Notes under the pieces: generated by a model
Databases searched by the model: none
Told to the model about the DNA's origin: nothing
The model's input: the letters and a program-made list of their open reading frames with translations, nothing else
Origin: a virus
Virus record (IMG/VR): IMGVR_UViG_3300031256_000002
Coordinates: 1 to 49,298 of that record
Length of the DNA stretch: 49,298 nt
Direction: 5' to 3' (one strand)
Position numbers and translations under genes: made by a program
Shown: one piece after another, positions 21,812-31,600 of the stretch
Position numbering within the stretch: the stretch's first letter is position 1
Layout of the letters: each line of letters opens with the position of its first letter

Positions 21812-22423
21812 ATGTTAACAAAATATACTATAGAAAATTGGAAAAAGAAATTTATCGCGGAGATGGAAAAACAACTCGGCGATCCGTACTGGTACGGCGG
21901 TGGGCAACAAACGACATTTGTGAGTCCTATCGATGGAACAATATTTGATGGTATAGACAACACAGGTTATCCTACCGGAAAAGACTGTAGCGGTGGAATT
22001 ATATTTGCGCTTGAACAAACGATAGGAATAGAATTTGCGCTGTGTCCACCAAGAGGATTTGCTAAAAAACCTTGGTTAACAACCATTGACGAAGTTGATC
22101 TTCAAGAAGGTGATTTAATTTTAGTTGATGTTCCGAAAATGAAAGGATCGTCACCAATGCAAACTGCTACTGGTCAGATCGAATACGGACATATTGATCA
22201 TGTAATGACGTATGCTCCACACAACCAATATGATATAATTACAACAGAAGGATCAGGTGGCGACCAAAGAAGAAATCCAAATTCTAAAGCCAATACCCGC
22301 CGATGGAAATGGTCAAGCTTCAAACAGGTTTCTGATCGCATTTTTAGTGGTGCTACGAAGTATCATTTCCGTCGTATCAATTGGCAGTGGTTGTTTAATT
22401 GGAAAAACAAACACCAAGTATAA
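21812..22423 (+). CDS. NlpC/P60-like cysteine peptidase, probable endolysin
   Basis: 203 residues from ATG 21812 behind AAAGGAGG; a longer frame from 21767 lies in the upstream gene. It has the KDCSGG nucleophile motif (Cys59), a GDLILVD strand near 100 and GHIDHVMTY with a catalytic His near 127-130. These enzymes cut peptide bonds in peptidoglycan stems. No signal peptide is visible. Flanked by small membrane proteins, it is most likely the endolysin, though a virion-associated peptidase remains possible. Confidence 0.7.
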   Translation: MLTKYTIENWKKKFIAEMEKQLGDPYWYGGGQQTTFVSPIDGTIFDGIDNTGYPTGKDCSGGIIFALEQTIGIEFALCPPRGFAKKPWLTTIDEVDLQEGDLILVDVPKMKGSSPMQTATGQIEYGHIDHVMTYAPHNQYDIITTEGSGGDQRRNPNSKANTRRWKWSSFKQVSDRIFSGATKYHFRRINWQWLFNWKNKHQV

Positions 22424-22436
22424 AGGAGACAATGCG

Positions 22437-22673
22437 ATGAAAAAATTTATGCAGAGTAGAAAATTTTGGATTATGATTATTGTTTTTGTTTTGATTTGGT
22501 CTGGGTTTTGGTTCACAATTCAATCAAAACTTGTTACCGAGAACAGTATTGTGTTGCTTTTTGGTCTTACTGTTTCCTGTACAACGCTATTTGGTGTTGC
22601 ATCGATTGGTGGATACATTTGGAAAGACTGGATAAAATCTACGCACTTCAAAGAGGAACTTAATGGCCTTTAA
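22437..22673 (+). CDS. probable holin
   Basis: 78 residues from ATG 22437 after AAAGGAGAC. Short basic N terminus (MKKFMQSRKF), membrane segments at about 10-28 and 37-61 separated by a short loop, and a charged tail with KDWIKSTHFKEELN. Two-segment size and its place directly after the endolysin fit a class II holin. It overlaps the tail hub gene by 11 bp. Confidence 0.6.
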   Translation: MKKFMQSRKFWIMIIVFVLIWSGFWFTIQSKLVTENSIVLLFGLTVSCTTLFGVASIGGYIWKDWIKSTHFKEELNGL

Positions 22674-25413
22674 TTATCATACTCCGAACGATCCGGTTGT
22701 AGTTCCTATCAGACCATTGTTGGGAATGCAGCAAGATATTGCTTCAAATATGCTGAAACTGGGAAACTTTCTGACACTCTCAAATTATTATGTTACCAGA
22801 AAAGGTATCCAAAAACGTTGTGGTTATGTTCCTTTTGCCGGTAATGTAGCTATTCCGGTACCTGATCAACCTATTATTGCTCTTGCTCCTGTATGGAAAA
22901 CAACCGGAGTGCAATTTGCTGCATTACTAACTAGTCGATTTTTATTTGCGCTTTCCGCGCTTAGTTCTCCAGTACCGGTGCATTGGGTTTATGACACAGG
23001 GCTTTGTAGCAATGATGGTATTACTGTTACAGGTTATGGAACTGACTGGAATGCGGTCGCAAACTATATTCAAGCTGGAGATTATATTGTTTTTGATACT
23101 GCTGTAGTAGAAGAGTTTACAAATGGAGACTGCGAAGCTGCGACATCTCCCACGTTGACTGGAAGTGTTTTAGTCTACCCTGGTAACACATGGGAACGTT
23201 CTGCTGTTCAAGTTCATTCTGGAACATATAGTTGGTGCTTGACTGTAACAGAGCAATATGAATTTGGTGTTATTTTACACAGTCCATTATCGTTGATTGC
23301 ACACGGATTTACTTTAGGTCAATCTTATTCTTTGAGTCTTTGGATGTATACAGATGCTGTTGTTCCTTCAAATGCTCGTTTTGAAATCAGTGAGTACGAC
23401 ATATACCACAACACTCTTGCAGTACATACACAAACTGTGTCAACATCTTCGGTATGGGAAGAGCTAACTGATACTATCGTGTTCAACTCCGAGATGCATA
23501 GTGTTACATTTAGACTTGTGATAGATGCTACAGAAGCTGTGGGAACAGTTTTATATATAGACGATTTATCGTTTATTGCAGTTGCCACTGCGCCTGTGCG
23601 TATAAGTTCTATTACAGATCAAAATACAATTACATTAGAAACAGAACCAGACATAGCTGCTGTCACTGAGTATATAGAATACGGTGATTGTGAAAACGCT
23701 AACTCGCCGACAATAGATGCCGGATCAACTGGACTTACAAATGGAACTTGGGCTAGATCTACTGCGCAGTTTAAATCCGGTTTATCTTCATGGGTTTTAA
23801 CTAAAACATCTGTTGCTAGTGCTGGCGAAGCTTCAGTAAATCTAGCCGATAACGAAACTACTACTGATATGCATGGATTAACTGCTGGCGATACGTATTT
23901 TTTTTCGTTGTGGGCTTATACTAATGCTGCTGTTCTAGCTAACACAACAATAAAGTTCCAAGAATATCACACTGCTGCATGGAACGATTCAATTGAGTTT
24001 ACTTGTGCTGCTACTTCAACATGGGAGAACTTCAGTGAATCAATTACTTTGAACGCTTCAACAACAGGCATCAGAATAGAACTTGTGATACATACAGACG
24101 AGACTGTCAATACAGTTTTGCATATTGATAATATTTCTTTGGTTGAATCTGGTAACTCGTATGCAATTCATAGAGCGTTTAATGTTAACGATTCAACATT
24201 GCTTGATTGGACTGTTACAGATGGAAAGCTTATTGTTGCTGATCATACAAGACCGTTGTATTCTTATAATGGTTCTACGTTTACAATTTACGATTCTGAT
24301 GTGACTTACATCCCAGCTTGTGTTACATTTTTTTCTGATCGTCTATGGATCGCGAATATTATTGAAGACGGAGTATATTATTATCAACGGCTACGCTGGA
24401 GTTCTCCTACAGATCGGACTAGCTTTGATCCAAGTGATTATATTGATTTACCGTATACTGCCGGACCGATAAAACGTATTGTTCCATTGGGTAGATTTTT
24501 AGCTGTGTATTTCCAAGATACAATTTTCATTGGAGTTCCTAGTAACTTAGCTTATCTACCGTACGCATTTAAGCAGTTTGAAACTGGGAACAAAGGTCTA
24601 ATCGGAGCACGTGCGATAACAACCGTAATGGGTGGACATTTTTTCGTAGGCCAAGACGATGTTTATTATTTTTCAGGCCAAGAATTGAAAGCACTAAATT
24701 GTCCTGTTGTCGAAGCAATGATTCTATCTTGTCAAGATAGTCGTAGGATCTACGCAATCAATGATGTATCTAACAGTCGAATACTTTTTGGAATGCCTGA
24801 AACTGGAAAGTATATAGAAAAGATATGGAGTTATAGTTATAAAACTCAACAATGGTCTTATGATAATATTTCAGCAACATCATTGAGCAGTCCGGCATTG
24901 GATCTTGGATTGTCTTGGGATGATCTTGCAACTTATTTATCAGTAGATACTTGGGACGAAGGGATGCTTACTTTTGAATCGTGGGATTCTATTGGATCGA
25001 TAATTTCATCAAACAAAGTTTATAAATCTGAAAGCGGATTTATAACACAACTTTCAGATAATTCCGGATCAGATAATGGAACTGCTTATACAACAACTTT
25101 TGAAACTAGCGACATGGATTTTAATGAACTTGACAAAGACAAATCGTTTTTTCAGTTCAGATTAAAACTTGCCGAGCGTCCGGAAGTTGCGTTAAATTTT
25201 TATGTAACCTATTCGCTCGATGGTGGTTATACTTGGACTGATTGTGGGATTTTAACTGTACCTATCACAGCTCGGGAAAGCAAAGTTGATTTCATTGCCA
25301 CAGGGTCAGCAATCAGATTTAAAGTAACTGAAACCAGCACAGCTTTGCCGTATACAATAACAGAACTTTCGTTGCGTTTATGCACAAAAGGAGATGAAAT
25401 TGAGCTTGATTGA
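22663..25413 (+). CDS. tail hub or nozzle protein with two inserted carbohydrate-binding-like modules
   Basis: 916 residues, AGAGGAAC upstream. N-terminal 1-100 and the region from about 500 (LLDWTVTDGKLIVADHTRPL, SDRLWIANIIEDG, RRIYAINDVSNSRILFGMPE) resemble P22 gp10/T7 gp12-type hub proteins. Two repeat modules at about 152-305 and 338-495 both start GDCE-A, contain W.RS..Q..SG..SW.LT, then SLW.YTDA/NA and end VLYIDDLS/VLHIDNIS, a jelly-roll pattern of CBM4/9-like domains. They would project from the hub and bind surface glycans. Confidence 0.65.
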   Translation: MAFNYHTPNDPVVVPIRPLLGMQQDIASNMLKLGNFLTLSNYYVTRKGIQKRCGYVPFAGNVAIPVPDQPIIALAPVWKTTGVQFAALLTSRFLFALSALSSPVPVHWVYDTGLCSNDGITVTGYGTDWNAVANYIQAGDYIVFDTAVVEEFTNGDCEAATSPTLTGSVLVYPGNTWERSAVQVHSGTYSWCLTVTEQYEFGVILHSPLSLIAHGFTLGQSYSLSLWMYTDAVVPSNARFEISEYDIYHNTLAVHTQTVSTSSVWEELTDTIVFNSEMHSVTFRLVIDATEAVGTVLYIDDLSFIAVATAPVRISSITDQNTITLETEPDIAAVTEYIEYGDCENANSPTIDAGSTGLTNGTWARSTAQFKSGLSSWVLTKTSVASAGEASVNLADNETTTDMHGLTAGDTYFFSLWAYTNAAVLANTTIKFQEYHTAAWNDSIEFTCAATSTWENFSESITLNASTTGIRIELVIHTDETVNTVLHIDNISLVESGNSYAIHRAFNVNDSTLLDWTVTDGKLIVADHTRPLYSYNGSTFTIYDSDVTYIPACVTFFSDRLWIANIIEDGVYYYQRLRWSSPTDRTSFDPSDYIDLPYTAGPIKRIVPLGRFLAVYFQDTIFIGVPSNLAYLPYAFKQFETGNKGLIGARAITTVMGGHFFVGQDDVYYFSGQELKALNCPVVEAMILSCQDSRRIYAINDVSNSRILFGMPETGKYIEKIWSYSYKTQQWSYDNISATSLSSPALDLGLSWDDLATYLSVDTWDEGMLTFESWDSIGSIISSNKVYKSESGFITQLSDNSGSDNGTAYTTTFETSDMDFNELDKDKSFFQFRLKLAERPEVALNFYVTYSLDGGYTWTDCGILTVPITARESKVDFIATGSAIRFKVTETSTALPYTITELSLRLCTKGDEIELD

Positions 25414-25906
25414 TCTACCAGCTGGTGCAAACTTTTTTGAAGTGACAATAAATTCGATACAAAATCTCTGGGAGCGTATGAAAGATTTTGATCCACTGTT
25501 TTCTGATAACGCACGATGGGATCAGCAGAAGTTCATTGATAGGATTTTGAACAGAAATACTGTTATTTTGGAGGTAGAAAACGGAATTATGTTTTTATCG
25601 GAAATTATAGACAATCATTATGCACAAGTTCATGCATGTTTCTGGGATCACAAATTATCTGCCAGAGTTAATCTGTTGAAGGAAACAATTTTTTGGGCCT
25701 TTAATGCTTTTAATCTTGTACGTCTGGAAGCTATTGTTCCGGATTTTTCCCGTGGTCTGAAACGATTTTTAGAGCACAAGTTGATGTTTGTCTTCGAGGG
25801 CAGACTACGTAAGAGAATGTTTTATCACGGGATTTACGAAGACATAGTTATTTATAGTTTATTAAAATCAGAATTAAACAAGCTAGGAGAATGTTATGGG
25901 AGATAA
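25394..25906 (+). CDS. GNAT-like acetyltransferase fold protein
   Basis: 170 residues if the ATG at 25394 is used; but AAAAGGAG ends one base before it, so the in-frame TTG at 25400 is better spaced and probably the true start. LEAIVPDFSRGLKRFLEHKL, then MFVFEGRLRKRMFY and HGIYEDIVIYSLLKSE are typical of the C-terminal half of GNAT proteins. The N-terminal half has no obvious acetyl-CoA loop. Similar genes occur beside tail genes in other podoviruses. Overlaps both neighbours. Confidence 0.6.
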   Translation: MKLSLIDLPAGANFFEVTINSIQNLWERMKDFDPLFSDNARWDQQKFIDRILNRNTVILEVENGIMFLSEIIDNHYAQVHACFWDHKLSARVNLLKETIFWAFNAFNLVRLEAIVPDFSRGLKRFLEHKLMFVFEGRLRKRMFYHGIYEDIVIYSLLKSELNKLGECYGR

Positions 25907-26555
25907 TAAAATAGGTTCTGCGTCTGATGTTCAAAACGTTAATCCAAATACTGATAACGTTTATAATATGATGCAGCAAATGATGAGTCAGTCTGGGGCA
26001 CAAATGGGGAACCTCGATGCTATGGGAAACATGGCAGCATTGCAAGGCATCGCGCCTGGAATACAAAGTCTAGTTGGACAGCTAAGCGGAAATTATGTCA
26101 ACAACGCAGAACAGGCACGAAACTTAATTCAACAAAACGCTATGCAAAATGTCGCTGGTATGTATTCTAATCAAGGTAATATTAACTCTGGTGCAGCGTT
26201 ATCTGCAATGTCACGTGGAGCTGCGGAACCAGCAGCAAACACAGCTATGCAAATTGCCGGTATGCAAGGTCAAATGGGTATGGGTTTAAGCAATGCTTTT
26301 TTAGGCCAACGCGGTCAAGAGTATCAAACACAAGCTGGATTGTATGGTCAAGCTGCCGGGCAGCTTGGTCAAATGGGGCAAGCTGAATGGTGGCAACCAG
26401 CATATAGTCAAGGTATGGGAGGTATGGGTGGTTTGATGCAAGGCGCTGGTGTTGGTGGTGGTATAGGCGCTGCTATAGGAGGTCCGCCTGGCGCAGGAAT
26501 AGGTGCAGGAATAGGTGGTTTAGCGGGATTACTTGGAGGATTATTTGGATTATAA
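25896..26555 (+). CDS. small ejection (internal virion) protein
   Basis: 219 residues, AGGAG upstream. Met/Gln/Asn/Gly-rich (MMQQMMSQSGAQMGNLDAMG), then a Gly-zipper C terminus from about 175 (GAGVGGGIGAAIGGPPGAGI). Gly-zipper tails insert into membranes and are found in P22- and T7-type proteins ejected before DNA. It lies before two larger ejection-type proteins. Confidence 0.6.
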   Translation: MGDNKIGSASDVQNVNPNTDNVYNMMQQMMSQSGAQMGNLDAMGNMAALQGIAPGIQSLVGQLSGNYVNNAEQARNLIQQNAMQNVAGMYSNQGNINSGAALSAMSRGAAEPAANTAMQIAGMQGQMGMGLSNAFLGQRGQEYQTQAGLYGQAAGQLGQMGQAEWWQPAYSQGMGGMGGLMQGAGVGGGIGAAIGGPPGAGIGAGIGGLAGLLGGLFGL

Positions 26556-26567
26556 AGGAGCAAAACA

Positions 26568-28679
26568 ATGGCTATAAGTTCACCAAACGTAGTAAACAAA
26601 GAAAAACCAGATCTCTTACAAGCTGGTATGCAGATCGGTCAGATGCTGCAGCAAAAAAAACAAGCAGATCAAAACGATGCAATGACAACATTCCAAATGC
26701 TCGACACAATTGCAAAAGATACATCAATGGCTGGTGGCTGGAATGCGTTATTAAAACGCCCTGGAGTTGAACAGACTCTCAAAAGCGCGTTCAGAAAACT
26801 AGGAGTTGATGATGCTGTTTCGACTGAACTGATGAGTAATCTCGGGGAGTCAGAAGCTACACCTGAAGCTATGATGGAAATGGTTTTACCAGTACAAGTG
26901 TATTTAGCTAAAGGCGAAAAGCCACCTCCGGAGTTTTATCAAAATTTCAAAACTGGTCAGCAAAATGCGCCTCCGCCAGCTTCTGAAATTACCGGTCAGA
27001 CATACGAATGGCAAGATAAACAAAAAACAACAACTACTCCAGGTACAACCGGACCAGTAGAACAACAACAAGCATATCAACCAGCAGATTTACGTAGCGC
27101 TGGTGAAGCATTAAACAAAGCTGTAATCGACTATGATCGAACTCTTACTGCTATGGGTTATGATCCTAAAATCCATGGCTCAAAAGAAAAGTTTATCTCA
27201 CAAGCCAACGCTGATGTTCCTGAAGTTATGGCCAAAGCTCAAAGTCAAGTTGATGCTGCCCGACAGAATCTAGATACAATGATGGGTCAAAAGCCTGTTG
27301 ATATTTCTACACCAAGTTCAACTAATGCTCCTCAACAGCAACAGAAAGTAATCGATGGTAATTGGGCTGTAGCAAAAAAAGACACAGTTATCGGAGAGGT
27401 TCGTGGAGGAATCTTTAGACCAAATAAGGATTTTCAATGGACTAATGAAACAGAAATGCTTAATGGTTTAGCTAAACAAACCTGGGGCGAAACTAAACCG
27501 GATACTGAAGCATTTAAAAATATGCTTTACGAGTCTGCGAAAGAATCTGGATACAAAGGTTCTAAAGAAAAATTCTTTTACGCGAAAGCAAACAAAGTTG
27601 GTATGGGTAGAGCTTCAACACATGGTGCATGGATGCCGGAGTGGTATGATTATGCGCAAAAACATGGCTTAAAAATAAAACAACCATACGAAACATCAAC
27701 AGTAGATGCGTTGAAATATTCAACTGCTGCTAGCACAGGAAAACTACAGGCGATTAGCAAAACAGAAGATCAAATCAAAGGTGTTGTTAAAAAATTATCA
27801 GACGGAATTGAAACTACATATCAAGGTAAACAAGCATCCGAATCCGGAGCTGGAGGATATGTTAAAACTGATGCGCGAGTTCCCGGATATTTAACTTTTG
27901 AAGAAGCCAAAGCGAACGAAAAGTTCTTACGCAAACATCTTGGACATTATTCGGATTTAATCTTTAAAGACAAGAAAACTTACAACGCTGTAATGGCTCA
28001 GCAAAAACGAATCTACGAAAATCTCGGCGGTGATGGGATTTTAGAAACTCTTGCTCCAAATAAACAACAACTTGAAAAAGCAAAGTTCAATGCAGCTTTA
28101 GATCAGTTTACACAAACATTTGCAGCAGACAACAAATGGAAAAAAATGGGGTTCGATTTGCAATCCCGTGGTTTGGATTTACAAGAGCGATCGATGAACA
28201 TGGATGCTGCATTAAAATGGAACCTTGCTCAAAGTAAAGCTGCTGAAAAAACACAAGGTATAACAAAACAGCTTTCAGATGAAGGATTCAAAGTAATGGA
28301 ATTGTTTAAAGACCAACTGGCTGATCCAAAAACAGACATCGCACAATTGTATATTGACAATCCGATCTTTGCTTCTGGATATAATAACTTTTTGATGGTT
28401 TCTGCAATCCGTAATGGTATTGATCCTAAAGAGTTTATAAACGCAATTGAATATCAAAAAGAAAGCGATCCATCGGAGTTTGGAAAGTTTATAAACTCAA
28501 TTCCTGGTTTTTGGAAATGGATGGAAACACCAAAAGCTCAGTTACCAGTTGTAGGTTCGACTAAGGCAATTCAACCGCAAACACAAACCGAAGCTGAAAT
28601 GCAAGCGCAGGTCCAACAACGTAAAGACCAACAACTTGCAGATGAAGAAGAACTTAGAAAATCAGGATTACTTGACTAA
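26568..28679 (+). CDS. internal virion or ejection protein, mid-size
   Basis: 703 residues, AAAGGAGC upstream; the stop overlaps the next start. Gln-, Lys- and Ala-rich, largely helical, with low-complexity linkers around 150-260 and a Gln-rich end (EAEMQAQVQQRKDQQLADEE). No enzyme motif is clear. The pair with the 1499-residue protein and its position resemble the ejection trio of podoviruses. Confidence 0.55.
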   Translation: MAISSPNVVNKEKPDLLQAGMQIGQMLQQKKQADQNDAMTTFQMLDTIAKDTSMAGGWNALLKRPGVEQTLKSAFRKLGVDDAVSTELMSNLGESEATPEAMMEMVLPVQVYLAKGEKPPPEFYQNFKTGQQNAPPPASEITGQTYEWQDKQKTTTTPGTTGPVEQQQAYQPADLRSAGEALNKAVIDYDRTLTAMGYDPKIHGSKEKFISQANADVPEVMAKAQSQVDAARQNLDTMMGQKPVDISTPSSTNAPQQQQKVIDGNWAVAKKDTVIGEVRGGIFRPNKDFQWTNETEMLNGLAKQTWGETKPDTEAFKNMLYESAKESGYKGSKEKFFYAKANKVGMGRASTHGAWMPEWYDYAQKHGLKIKQPYETSTVDALKYSTAASTGKLQAISKTEDQIKGVVKKLSDGIETTYQGKQASESGAGGYVKTDARVPGYLTFEEAKANEKFLRKHLGHYSDLIFKDKKTYNAVMAQQKRIYENLGGDGILETLAPNKQQLEKAKFNAALDQFTQTFAADNKWKKMGFDLQSRGLDLQERSMNMDAALKWNLAQSKAAEKTQGITKQLSDEGFKVMELFKDQLADPKTDIAQLYIDNPIFASGYNNFLMVSAIRNGIDPKEFINAIEYQKESDPSEFGKFINSIPGFWKWMETPKAQLPVVGSTKAIQPQTQTEAEMQAQVQQRKDQQLADEEELRKSGLLD

Positions 28680-31600
28680 TGACAATTCAAGAAGCTCTAA
28701 AAAAACAAAACAGCGATCCGGAGTTTGTAGCTAAAACCTACGACGAACAGCTTCATTGGCGTAGTGCATTGTTAAATGCTAAACTCATTAAAGAGCCAGC
28801 ATTTATTGCATTTACCGATAGTCAAAAAACAATGGCATACGAAAAGCTTTTGTATCAAGCGCCAGCGTTTGAAGAAAACAACCCAAAAATTGCAGCTGAA
28901 ATGGATAGCTATATCAAAGCAATAGAAACCAACATTGATCCTGATATATCGGCAAATCAAATCATGCAAGGTACTCCGGAAGAGTTAAAACAAAAAAGTA
29001 CAATTAAATATTTGTATGCATTAAATTTTGTTCGCAAGTGGACTGAAGATTCTGTTTTAGCAGAAGGAATTTGGAAAGGTATTAGTAAAATTATCGATGT
29101 GGTTCAACCAGGCAGAGGTAAGAAGTTTTATCAAAGTGTCAAAAAAGGACATCGAGATATGGATAAATTACTATCATACATGGATTATAAAATGTCTGCA
29201 GACAAACGGACTGCTGGTATGCTTGGTCCTATGACATTTATTGCTAAAATGGGAGCTATGGCTGCTGATCTATCTGTTATGTACAATTTAACGACAGCTT
29301 CTGCTATAGGATTTGCATCAGGGGCAACTAGTGGTATGGGATTGTTTAAGACTCTTTCGATGGCTAAAGGGTTCAAAACATTAGCTAAGTTTTCAAAACC
29401 ATTGAGTGCCGGATTACAAAAAGCTACATTACATGCCGCTGCTCCAATTGCACATGCTACCATGGATGGTTTTATTGGTGTGCTTCGAGAGAACATGCAT
29501 GACAATTTAATCAAAGGAATGACAAACTTAACATCACAAGAAATCATGCGTAATTCAGTGAAATACTTTGGAGAGTATGCACTTGGAGATATTTTAATGT
29601 TTACGGGTTTCAAGTTAGCTGGAAAGTTTTTTGGTACAGCAGGAAGATATATTTCCGGAAAAGTTAAAGGTAAAACAAACCCATTGGAAGAAGTAAACGA
29701 TGCTATAAAACGTATCGTTCAGCTTGAAGATTTAGATCCTGTGTGGTTTGCTAGGCAGTCTCCGATTGATCAAGAGGTTTTGAGACAAACTCAAGCTGCT
29801 ATGAAAACATTTAGCAAAGTTGAAAGGTTAACTCCGGAAAACGCGTTTAAAGTTTTCTCAGGTTCGCGGGGTTTTTTAGCTTTACCGGATGGTCCGGATG
29901 GTTGGAAGATGTTGAGTTTATTTGATGATGATCTACGCAAGACTTTTAAACCAACCACAACTAAAGCCGGTAAGACAATTTCTGCTATGGACAAAGCTGT
30001 AACCTGGGTTAATGATACAATCGAAAAAATATCATTAAAAACCACAGGCAAGACTCCAAATATTGTTAGTTCTGAAGTAGCAGCTTCAACTATCAAAAGT
30101 AAACTAAAAGTACAGTTCCCCAAAGCTTCAGAAAATGCGCTGAAATTGTTAACTGAAACTATCGCTCCAGTTGCCGGAAAGTTCACATCTGAAGGTATTG
30201 AAACTTTTGCTAAAGGATTTTTAAAAGTAGGAAACGCTACTGATGATGCAATACGTGGACTTAAAGCTGTTCAAGAAGGCAGCGAGATTTTGTTGAAATC
30301 CGGAGACGGTGTTTTAGCACGAGTTCCAAAATATGTTGGAACTGCTGCTGACGAAACTTCAGCAATTAAATCAATTACTGATAGTTTAGATAAACTAATT
30401 GAAGGTAAACAATCTTTACAGGACGTTTACCTTGGACAACTTAAAACCAAAGCTTTATACACTCCAAGTTGGGTTGATAATTTTGCTAAACAACGCGGAA
30501 GTATAATTAAAACTCTCGACAATGGAACTATCGAAACAAACCTTTTTGGTAAGCTTGAAGAGTTTGCAGATTATAATGATCTTGGAAATAAAATAGTTCA
30601 GGATTTTGTCAAACAAGATCCGGCTTTATTGAAGCAATATTTGTCGAACTATCATGGAGTTAATTTAGTTGCATCAAAAGGCAAATATACACTCTATCGC
30701 AGTGGTAAAAAGATCTCTGAATCATACGACGATCTGAGTCAGGTCATAGCAAAAAATCCAGAGTTTACTCCCGCTATCCCAGCAGAACTCGGACCCAAGA
30801 TGACTTTAGTAAACAACGCAACTCAAGTAGAATACCACCAAGGAGTTCTAACTGGCCAGACTTCAGATATTCTAACTGAACTGTCAAAGTTCAAAGACAT
30901 CCAGCGCGGTAAAAAACCAATCCATTTTCGTGGAGCAAATGTATTGCCCCTGGGTACTGAGTTTGAATTAAACATTCCAAAGCTTGGGTTTACTGAGACG
31001 TTTGATTCTGTTGATAAAATTAACAAGTTCATCAACAAAGAATTGTTTGAAAAAATTGAATACATAGCGCCAAGAAAAGGATTTATTTTTTCGCGCTTCA
31101 GTAATCAGTTTCATTTAACAACCGAAAACGGAAAAACCTTTGTTGCCAATTCGCTTGATGAAGCAGCAGAGATTTTGTCAACTAAAGGCATTATGCCAGA
31201 GTGGGCACCAGAGTTAACCGGAGTTGATAGTCAGCTATTGGCGAGTCTGAAAAAAATCCCAGGGTTTCACTACAAACCAGAAGACTTTATGCCGGTTCCA
31301 GGAACCAAAGACCTTTCTGCTGGTCAGGTTTTCTCTACACTTTATCGTGCTCCAGATCAGTTTTTCCGTAAGGCCATGATCAAAGGTGTCAAAGGTAGCG
31401 AAGATGTTTTAAGTCGCTTTCGTGCTCTTGAAGATGCCAGGGAACTCGGCATTGGAATGAGTCAAAAAATGGCTCCGGTTATTGACGACACGTTTAAGTT
31501 CCGTAATGGCAGAAACCTCAACAAAGTCGAACGAAGCCATATTACTGCGCTCAGCGAAATGCAACCAGAACTATGGGATGATTATCTCAAAACCAACAAA

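Noticed and set aside
29185-29613. 142-residue open frame on the minus strand inside the giant ejection gene
   Set aside because: Antisense shadow of a long, coherent gene; no ribosome site and no partner genes on that strand in the block.
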